Source: JBEKTY01 sp049515555 (GTDB lineage: Bacteria; Planctomycetota; Planctomycetia; Pirellulales; Thermoguttaceae). Taken from it: a stretch of 27,433 nt of DNA. Position numbers and translations under genes: made by a program. This document shows, piece after piece, positions 22,244 through 27,433 of the stretch. The number at the start of each line of letters is the position of its first letter. Within the stretch, counting starts at the first letter, position 1. Where the stretch lies: assembly GCA_049515555.1 (NCBI GenBank), contig JBEKTY010000107.1, positions 1-27,433 on the forward strand, in the 5' to 3' direction. The notes beneath the pieces are model-generated. The model worked only from the letters and a program-made list of their open reading frames with translations. It was not told the origin of the DNA and searched no databases.

Positions 22244-23275
22244 ATGCCCGCGCCCCTGCTAAACGTCGTCGATCTGAAGAAGTATTTCCCGATTCGGCGG
22301 GGGCTGTTTTCCCGCGTTACGGGCTACGTTAAGGCGGTCGACGGCCTGAGCTTTGCCGCCGCCGAAGGCGAGACCCTGGGGCTGGTGGGCGAATCGGGCT
22401 GCGGAAAGACCACCGCCGGGCGGACGATCCTCCGCCTGCTCGAGCCGACTGCCGGGCGGATCGAGTTTGCGGGCCAGGACGTGGCCGCCCGCCGCGGCCC
22501 GCAGCTCCGCGATCTCCGCCGCCACATGCAGATCGTCTTCCAGGACCCCTACGGCTCGCTCAATCCCCGCATGACCGCCCGCGCAATCGTCGAAGAGGGA
22601 CTGATCGTCCACGGCGGCGGCAGCAAGACGGAGCGCTTGGAGCGGGTCGTCGAGGTACTCCGCCAGGTGGGCCTGGACCCCGACGCCCGCGACCGCTACC
22701 CGCACGAGTTCTCCGGCGGCCAGCGGCAGCGGATCAGCGTGGCCCGGGCCCTCGTGCTCAACCCCCGCTTCATGGTCCTCGACGAGCCGCTGTCGGCCCT
22801 CGACGTCTCGATCCAGTCGCAGATCATCAACCTGCTGGTCGGGCTGCGGGAGAAATTCCACCTGTCGTACCTGTTCATCTCGCACGATCTATCGGTGGTC
22901 GAGTACATCTCCGACCGGGTGGCGGTGATGTACCTGGGCGAGATCGTGGAGATGGCCGCCAGCCGCGAGCTGTACGACAATCCGCTGCACCCCTATACCA
23001 AGGTGCTGCTGGCGTCGATTCCGACCATGGACCCGGCGACGCGGCGGAAGCGGATCGTGCTGGCCCACGACGTTCCCAGCCCGGTCAATCCGCCGTGGGG
23101 CTGCCGCTTCCACCCCCGCTGCCCGCTGGCCATGGCCGTTTGCCGGCGCGAGGCGCCGGGCCCGCTGGAGCTGGCCGGCCATTACGTCCGCTGCCATGCG
23201 GTGGCCCAGGCCGCGGCCGGCCCTAAGCATGTTCGACGGACGACGGACGACGGACGACGGACGGAAGACTCGTAG
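22244..23275 (+). CDS. Oligopeptide/dipeptide ABC transporter ATP-binding protein (DppF/OppF type)
   Basis: A 343-residue ATPase. It carries Walker A GESGCGKT (49-56), a Q loop (VFQDPYGSLNPR), the signature SGGQRQR (157-163), Walker B FMVLDE (176-181), the D loop SALD, and the switch His in LFISHDLSVV (His214). The C-terminal oligo_HPY region with CRFHPRCPLAM (near 287-300) is diagnostic of the peptide and nickel uptake group. This subunit normally works as a heterodimer with a DppD partner on two permeases. None is encoded here: the upstream gene is the divergent kinase and the downstream gene is convergent. The last 13 residues (RTTDDGRRTEDS) come from the GGACGAC repeat, so the original stop was probably lost. 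No Shine-Dalgarno is visible because repeats fill the upstream region. Confidence 0.9.
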   Translation: MPAPLLNVVDLKKYFPIRRGLFSRVTGYVKAVDGLSFAAAEGETLGLVGESGCGKTTAGRTILRLLEPTAGRIEFAGQDVAARRGPQLRDLRRHMQIVFQDPYGSLNPRMTARAIVEEGLIVHGGGSKTERLERVVEVLRQVGLDPDARDRYPHEFSGGQRQRISVARALVLNPRFMVLDEPLSALDVSIQSQIINLLVGLREKFHLSYLFISHDLSVVEYISDRVAVMYLGEIVEMAASRELYDNPLHPYTKVLLASIPTMDPATRRKRIVLAHDVPSPVNPPWGCRFHPRCPLAMAVCRREAPGPLELAGHYVRCHAVAQAAAGPKHVRRTTDDGRRTEDS

Positions 23276-23366
23276 GGTAGGTCGAGCGCTGGCGAGCCTC
23301 ACTATGTTCGACGGACGGCAGCAGTCCCGTCCGTCGTCCGTCATCCGTCACCCGTCGTTCGTCGAC
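23225..23366. repeat. Tandem GGACGAC repeats with an embedded REP-like unit
   Basis: CGACGGACGACGGACGACGG runs from about 23233 into the 3' end of the ABC gene. It is followed by a TAGGGTAGGTCGAGCG unit and then by inverted CCGTCCGTCGTCCGTCATCC repeats, giving a large imperfect palindrome between two convergent genes. It could serve as a bidirectional transcript end. Confidence 0.8.
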
Positions 23367-23368
23367 TA

Positions 23369-24244
23369 CTACTGGCCGAAGCGCCGCAGACGATTGATCT
23401 GCGGGCCCGCGGCGCCGCCGGCCGACGCGCCACTGGGCGGCTCGGGCCGCAACAGGTTGTCGATCATCCCGGCCACGTCGTCGGTGACGTTCGACAGCCG
23501 CACGAGCCACAGCGAGCGGAACAGGCCGGTCGAGTCGAACACTTCGGCCGGAAAACAGGAGAGGATGGCCGAGGCGATGCTGGCATTCAGATCGGCATTG
23601 GGGCTGACGGGCATCAGCCCCTGGCGGAAGGCGGCCCGCAGCGAGCCGAGCATGATGGGCCAGACCTGCTGCGAGCCGGAGTGGCGGCACTGGGCTTGCA
23701 AGTCGGCGTAGAAATCGCGGGCCCGGTCGGCGTCGGCGGCGAACGGGCCGACTTCGCCCAGGCCGCCCAGATACCCGACCAGCACGTCGGTCCAGCGTTC
23801 GGCGCGGCGGCGGAGGCAATTCAGCTTGACGGCCCCTTCGGTGTCGATACCCGGGTTGTGCACCAGGAGCATCAGCACGCGGTGCCGGGCCTCGAGGTGC
23901 CCGATCATGATGCTCCGCCCGACCGCCTCGGCGTCTTGCGTGCCGCGCTGCCGATCGTACAGTGTGAGCACGGCCGCCCAGACCCGCGTGAGCACCTCGC
24001 CGGTGAGAATCTCCTCGAGCGCGCCGCGGACCGTTGGCCAGCGGACGGCCAAGGCGGTTGCGTCGCGCGGCGGGGCCTCGGCGGCGAGCGTCTTCAGGCT
24101 GCGGGCCCAGCGGTCCAACCGGCACTTCGAGGCCGTCCAGTACTGTTGAATCCCGCTGGCCGAGAGGCGGTGCGTGCCGCGGATCAGCACCGCAGCGTGG
24201 CTGGAGAGAATCGCGGCCAGTTCCACTAGTTCGCGGGCATGCAT
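23369..24244 (-). CDS. Hypothetical protein, helical, unknown function
   Basis: A 291-residue protein from the ATG at 24244 (MHARELVELAAILSSHAAVL); an in-frame ATG 75 bp earlier adds an atypical Pro-rich stretch. No signal peptide or membrane helix is present. It appears almost entirely helical and Leu/Ala/Arg-rich, with Trp at regular points (YWTASKCRLDRWARSL, RVWAAVLTLYDRQRG, RRAERWTDVLVGYLG). The C-terminus is a short Pro/Gly/Ala-rich tail ending RLRRFGQ. I do not recognise a domain. Lone soluble proteins of this sort are frequent in planctomycetes. It converges with the ABC ATPase gene across the repeat region. Confidence 0.6.
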   Translation of the reverse strand: MHARELVELAAILSSHAAVLIRGTHRLSASGIQQYWTASKCRLDRWARSLKTLAAEAPPRDATALAVRWPTVRGALEEILTGEVLTRVWAAVLTLYDRQRGTQDAEAVGRSIMIGHLEARHRVLMLLVHNPGIDTEGAVKLNCLRRRAERWTDVLVGYLGGLGEVGPFAADADRARDFYADLQAQCRHSGSQQVWPIMLGSLRAAFRQGLMPVSPNADLNASIASAILSCFPAEVFDSTGLFRSLWLVRLSNVTDDVAGMIDNLLRPEPPSGASAGGAAGPQINRLRRFGQ

Positions 24245-24459
24245 GGAGAGAGTTGGGGGTGCAAACAGGGTGCCACTCGGCGGGCCGCGCACGGTGCAGG
24301 CGGCTAACTGCCGATGCAAGCCCCCGCTCGACCAGACTTTACGACGACAGCCCGCCGCGGGCCGAAGGGCCGGCCCACCCCGCCGAACGTTGCTTCACGG
24401 CAACATGAGTCCGGAATTGTATCCGGCACACTCCGTGTGCCGACGGCGACAAAGAAAAG

Positions 24460-24585
24460 TAGGGTCGAGCGCAGCGAGCCCCACCATTTTCGACGGACGA
24501 CGGAAGACGGACGACGGGCCGGAGTGCTTCCATCCGTCGTCCGTCCTCCGTCGTGGTTCCGGTGGGGCTCGCTGCGCTCGACCCA
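24460..24585. repeat. Nested REP-type palindrome
   Basis: GGGTCGAGCGCAGCGAGCC plus CCACC at the left end is mirrored by GGTGGGGCTCGCTGCGCTCG plus ACC at the right end (24561-24584). Inside, CGACGGACGACGG units are mirrored by CCGTCGTCCGTC units around a central GCCGGAGTGCTTCC. Folded, the whole 126-bp block makes one long hairpin. Confidence 0.85.
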
Positions 24586-24772
24586 TACAAACTCCCCTCT
24601 CCCTCCGGGAGAGGGGCAGGGGGTGAGGGCATGGGGAGGTCGCACAAACAAGGCAGGGCATTCTCGCGGCCGGCAGCCCTAACCTCTCCCGGAGGGCGAG
24701 GGGACCGGGCATCCGCAACTTGCAACGCTGCACTTGCTTAAGTTAGTTCGTATGGTGGTTCCATCTTTACGC

Positions 24773-24793
24773 CGCCGGCCGCTATAGCCGGCG
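24773..24793. repeat. 7-bp GC-rich hairpin
   Basis: CGCCGGC at 24773-24779 and GCCGGCG at 24787-24793 around CGCTATA. There is no U tract; it is probably another extragenic palindrome. Confidence 0.6.
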
Positions 24794-24876
24794 CGTTAAG
24801 CCAGCCGATATGTAGAACTTAATCCGTGCACCGGGCCGGCGGATCGTACCCGTCGAAAAATTTCGGCGGGGGGCTG

Positions 24877-24905
24877 TTGACGCCGCACCGCCCAACGGGT
24901 AGGAT
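24877..24905 (+). promoter_or_regulatory. Sigma70-type promoter of the S10 operon
   Basis: TTGACG (24877-24882), a 17-bp spacer and TAGGAT (24900-24905) make a near-consensus promoter. The expected transcript start near 24912 leaves a leader of about 60 nt with a small CCGCC-UUCG-type hairpin at about 24918-24933 before the rpsJ ribosome binding site. Confidence 0.7.
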
Positions 24906-24972
24906 TTGAGGTTTCCCGCCTTCGGGGCGGTCGTTGATTGGCAAGTGGGAATCGTCGAGCCGGAGGTCTTCC

Positions 24973-25302
24973 GTGTCCGGACACAGCAGCGATATCATCC
25001 GGATCCGCATGGAGGCATACGATCATGCCGTCCTGGATCAAAGTGCGACGGAGATCGTCGACACGGCGAAGCGGACGGGCTCGATCGTCCACGGACCGAT
25101 TCCCTTACCGACGCGCATCGAGCGTTACACGGTCTTGTCCAGTCCCCACATTGACAAGAAGGCCCGCCAGCAGTTCGAGATCCGCACGCACAAGCGGCTG
25201 ATCGACATCATGCAAGCGACGGCCAAGACGATCGAGGCGCTCAATAAATTGAGCCTGCCGGCGGGCGTGGACATCAAGATCAAGGCCACCAGCCGGCACT
25301 AG
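24973..25302 (+). CDS. rpsJ: Small ribosomal subunit protein uS10
   Basis: A 109-residue protein. I start it at the GTG at 24973 because GGAGGT lies 5 nt upstream and because planctomycete S10 begins a few residues before IRIRMEAYDHAVLDQSA; an ATG 39 bp earlier has no such site. The body matches uS10: EIVDTAKRTGSIVHGPIPLP (the conserved loop that enters the 30S head), RYTVLSSPHIDKKARQQFE (the conserved P-H-I/V-x-K-x-x-x-x-Q-F), THKRLIDIM, and a C-terminus PAGVDIKIKA. It binds the 30S head and also works as NusE in antitermination. It opens the S10 operon here, behind the promoter at 24877-24905. Confidence 0.95.
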   Translation: MSGHSSDIIRIRMEAYDHAVLDQSATEIVDTAKRTGSIVHGPIPLPTRIERYTVLSSPHIDKKARQQFEIRTHKRLIDIMQATAKTIEALNKLSLPAGVDIKIKATSRH

Positions 25303-25445
25303 ACAAGAAGGTCGTGAGCAGACAAAACGCTATGAGACGGAAGCGTTGCGGGTAATGCCGGACCGACGGACCATCCGGCGGCGATTTGCCAAAGGGTGAC
25401 GCGGCTGGTCGTTCCCGCAAGGCGACGTGAGCAAAGGCAACGGCG

Positions 25446-26150
25446 ATGGCAGTTGGACTACTCGGCCGCAAGGTCGGGATGACGCAGATTTTCGATCCCA
25501 CCGGCGAGGTGATCCCGGTGACGGTGATCGCGGCCGGTCCGTGTCACGTGCTGCAGTTGAAGACGGCGGCGCAGGACGGGTACGAGGCCGTACAAGTGGG
25601 CTATCTGGACAAGCCCCGGCGTCTGGCCAGCCGCAGCGGCCGGGGCCACGTCGCCCGCTTGGACAGCAAGCGTCAGAAGCGGCGTGCCGTGGGCGGCGTG
25701 CCGCCGGTGGCCAAGGCCGGCTGCGAGCCGAAGCGCTTTGTTCGCGAGTTCCGCACCCCCGCCGAGGGCTACCAGGTGGGCCAGGAGTTGCGGGTCGATC
25801 TGCTGGCCGCCGTCAAGGCCGTGGACGTCGTCGGCACGACCAAGGGTCGGGGGACCGCCGGCGTAATGAAGCGGCATCATTTCAAGGGCCAGCGGGCCAG
25901 CCACGGCGTCAAGAAGGTCCACCGCCATCCCGGCTCGATCGGCATGAACACCGATCCGCACCACGTCTTCAAGGGGCATCGCATGGCGGGCCACCTGGGC
26001 GCGGTCCGCCGCACGGCGCGGAATCTGCTGGTGGTGCGGGTCGACGCGGAGAACAACCTGCTGTTGGTCCGCGGCGCCGTGCCCGGCCCCAACGGCGGCT
26101 ACCTGATCATTAGCCAGAGCAACAAGCTGGGCCCCGGGACGAAAAGGTAG
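25446..26150 (+). CDS. rplC: Large ribosomal subunit protein uL3
   Basis: A 234-residue protein that begins with the usual GLLGRKVGMTQIFDPTGEVIPVTVI. The long extension that reaches the peptidyl transferase centre is visible as GTTKGRGTAGVMKRHHFKGQ, followed by ASHGVKKVHRHPGSIG and KGHRMAGHLG. Length is somewhat above the bacterial norm of about 210 because of a basic insert at 58-85 (RRLASRSGRGH to SKRQKRRAV), as in other planctomycetes. It follows rpsJ after a 143-bp gap, longer than usual in this operon, in which I find no further gene or convincing promoter. Confidence 0.96.
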   Translation: MAVGLLGRKVGMTQIFDPTGEVIPVTVIAAGPCHVLQLKTAAQDGYEAVQVGYLDKPRRLASRSGRGHVARLDSKRQKRRAVGGVPPVAKAGCEPKRFVREFRTPAEGYQVGQELRVDLLAAVKAVDVVGTTKGRGTAGVMKRHHFKGQRASHGVKKVHRHPGSIGMNTDPHHVFKGHRMAGHLGAVRRTARNLLVVRVDAENNLLLVRGAVPGPNGGYLIISQSNKLGPGTKR

Positions 26151-26167
26151 AGGAAGGAACTGCGCGA

Positions 26168-26815
26168 ATGGCAACCTTGCCCGTTTACGACCGGACCGGA
26201 GCGGCGATCGGCCAGTACGAGATCGATCCGGCCCAGTTGGCGCCGCGGATCAGCCGCCAATTGCTGCACGACGCGGTGGTAATGTACCAGAACAACGAGC
26301 GGCTGGGCACGGTGCGGACCAAGAATCGCTCGGACGTGACGGGCACGACGAAGAAGATGTATCGGCAGAAGGGGACGGGGAACGCGCGGGCCGGCTCGCG
26401 CCGCAGCGGATTGCGCCGCGGGGGCGGGCACATCCACGCCCTGCGGCCCCGCGATTGGTCCTACCGCCTGCCGAAGAAGGCCCTGCGGATCGCCACCCGC
26501 ATGGCCCTGGCCGCCCGCATCGCCGACAACGAGGTGACGCTCATCGACCAGCTCGGCTTCGAGCGGCCGCGGACCCGCGAGATGGCGGGCATCCTCAAGG
26601 CCCTCAAGCTCGAGGGGGTGAGTCTGCTGGTGGCCCTGCCCGGCTACGACCTGAACGTCTACCGCAGCCTTCGCAACCTGCCTGAGGTTTCCGTCCTGCC
26701 GGTGGCGGAGCTGAACGCTTTGAACGTGCTGCTGCCGCGGCGGCTGTTGATGACCATGTCGGCCCTGGACGCCTTCCGTGCGAAGTCGGCCCCGGCCGCC
26801 CCACCTGCGAGCTGA
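26168..26815 (+). CDS. rplD: Large ribosomal subunit protein uL4
   Basis: A 215-residue protein. The exit-tunnel loop and flanks read TKKMYRQKGTGNARAGSRRS, then GLRRGGGHIHALRPRDWSYR and LPKKALRIA, closely following the family pattern. The C-terminal globular part has LIVALPGYDLNVYRSLRNLP-like and ELNALNVLLPRRLLMT elements. In E. coli this protein also represses the S10 operon; no equivalent leader can be judged here. It starts 17 bp after rplC with AGGAAGGAA before the ATG, so the genes are co-transcribed. Confidence 0.95.
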   Translation: MATLPVYDRTGAAIGQYEIDPAQLAPRISRQLLHDAVVMYQNNERLGTVRTKNRSDVTGTTKKMYRQKGTGNARAGSRRSGLRRGGGHIHALRPRDWSYRLPKKALRIATRMALAARIADNEVTLIDQLGFERPRTREMAGILKALKLEGVSLLVALPGYDLNVYRSLRNLPEVSVLPVAELNALNVLLPRRLLMTMSALDAFRAKSAPAAPPAS

Positions 26816-26825
26816 GAGTCCCGCC

Positions 26826-27140
26826 ATGGCTGCCGAAGAGGTCAAGAGAAGGGGTCCGCAACTGGCGCCGCACCAGATCGTGCTGCGGCCGCTGGTGACC
26901 GAAAAGGGCATGCACCGGGCCACGCGGAACAACGCCTACGCCTTCGAGGTCAACCCGCTGGCCCAAAAGGCCGACATCCGCCACGCCATCGAGGAACTGT
27001 TCGACGTAAAGGTAGTGGCCGTCCGCACGCAGAACCGCAAGGGCAAGCCGCGGCGGGCCCGCTATCGCTCGGGCGAGACCAAGAGCTGGAAGAAGGCCAT
27101 CGTCACGCTGGACCCGGAGCATCGCATAAACTTCTTCTAG
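26826..27140 (+). CDS. rplW: Large ribosomal subunit protein uL23
   Basis: A 104-residue protein from the ATG at 26826, 10 bp after rplD; an in-frame ATG at 26778 inside rplD is not used. The family pattern is clear: IVLRPLVTEKGMHRATRNNA, YAFEVNPLAQKADIRHAIEE, LFDVKVVAVRTQNRKGKPRR and a C-terminal WKKAIVTLDPEHRINFF. It sits at the tunnel exit on the ribosome and is the docking site for trigger factor and SRP. The N-terminus has a short basic extension (AAEEVKRRGPQLAPHQ). Confidence 0.95.
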   Translation: MAAEEVKRRGPQLAPHQIVLRPLVTEKGMHRATRNNAYAFEVNPLAQKADIRHAIEELFDVKVVAVRTQNRKGKPRRARYRSGETKSWKKAIVTLDPEHRINFF

Positions 27141-27186
27141 TGTCTGGCCGGCGTGCGGGGCACTTTAGGAAACGGCGACCGTAATC

Positions 27187-27433
27187 ATGGGCATTCGACG
27201 ATACAATCCGACCTCTCCCGGGCGGCGCGGGGCCACGGTGAGCGATTTCGCCGACCTCACCCCGGGCGCGAAGCCGGAAAAGAGCCTCCTGCGGCCGAAG
27301 CGCCGCACCGGCGGGCGGAACAACCAGGGCAAGACCACTGCCCGATTCCGCGGCGGCGGGCACAAGCGGGCCTACCGCCTGATCGATTTCCGCCGCAACA
27401 AGGACGGCGTGCCGGCCCGCGTGAACTCGATCC
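27187..27433 (+). CDS. rplB: Large ribosomal subunit protein uL2, N-terminal part (cut by window end)
   Basis: The frame from the ATG at 27187 is open to the end (82 codons). It begins MGIRRYNPTSPGRRGATVSD and continues with PEKSLLRPKRRTGGRNNQGK and TARFRGGGHKRAYRLIDFRR, the conserved start of bacterial uL2, which binds 23S rRNA and is needed for subunit joining and peptidyl transfer. It lies 46 bp after rplW, in the normal S10 operon order. The remaining two thirds of the protein are outside the window. Confidence 0.95.
   Translation, partial: MGIRRYNPTSPGRRGATVSDFADLTPGAKPEKSLLRPKRRTGGRNNQGKTTARFRGGGHKRAYRLIDFRRNKDGVPARVNSI

Larger units (their letters stand above)
24245..24876. other. Long repeat-filled intergenic region before the S10 operon
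   Basis: There is no supported gene. From left to right it holds a nested palindrome of REP and GGACGAC units (24460-24585), a CTCCCTCCGGGAG-type inverted element with a second arm near 24681-24700, and a CGCCGGC/GCCGGCG hairpin (24773-24793). Confidence 0.6.

Overview
The window looks like a chromosomal segment of a high-GC planctomycete, probably Pirellulales or a relative. This is judged from the protein content: a GH51-like arabinofuranosidase, a sialate O-acetylesterase, a Ser/Thr kinase with a large extracytoplasmic domain, a HEAT-repeat protein, a secreted YncE-like propeller and a planctomycete-style CsrA. The intergenic DNA is also very rich in palindromic and short tandem repeats. 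No rRNA, tRNA, CRISPR array or complete insertion sequence is visible.

Layout. (1) 1-180: the broken N-terminal part of an IS1380-like transposase, running in from the left edge. (2) 542-7015: a secreted carbohydrate and surface block, with a YncE-like propeller (minus), a GH51-like enzyme, a small secreted protein and a CBM-bearing glycoside hydrolase-like protein (plus). (3) about 7.0-16.1 kb: a block with visibly lower GC and mostly minus-strand genes of stress and envelope type. It holds a histidine kinase without a sensor domain, a Thr-rich lipoprotein, a DUF2294 protein (plus), a P3A-type proton ATPase, two identical DUF1328 mini-proteins, a CsbD-like protein missed by length cut-offs, CsrA plus a decayed csrA, an Hsp20-like protein and two related proteins with a WWYWTP motif, one of them lacking its start. 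(4) 16.3-24.2 kb: sialate O-acetylesterase, HEAT-repeat protein and membrane Ser/Thr kinase (all minus), an orphan DppF-type ABC ATPase (plus) and an unknown 291-residue protein (minus). (5) 24.97 kb to the end: the start of the S10 ribosomal operon, rpsJ-rplC-rplD-rplW-rplB, with a clear sigma70-type promoter at 24877-24905.

The most interesting signal is a roughly 105-nt element present three times (9347-9460, 14882-14988, 15925-16033), always on the minus strand. Each copy sits 30-107 nt upstream of a minus-strand gene: the lipoprotein, the Hsp20-like protein and the WWYWTP protein. Each has a conserved GGATGACTAG box, a hairpin with compensatory base changes and a long terminator hairpin followed by a U tract. 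This is the pattern expected of an attenuation-type leader or a family of small RNAs shared by a stress and envelope regulon.

The second notable feature is a direct duplication with a constant 1197-bp offset. It copied a DUF1328 gene with only synonymous changes, left one csrA intact and the other as a remnant, and removed the 5' end of a neighbouring gene. Several repeat families (REP-like palindromes, 7-10 bp tandem repeats, a 73-bp repeat) fill the remaining intergenic space and extend into the ends of some reading frames, which affects start and stop choice for several genes.
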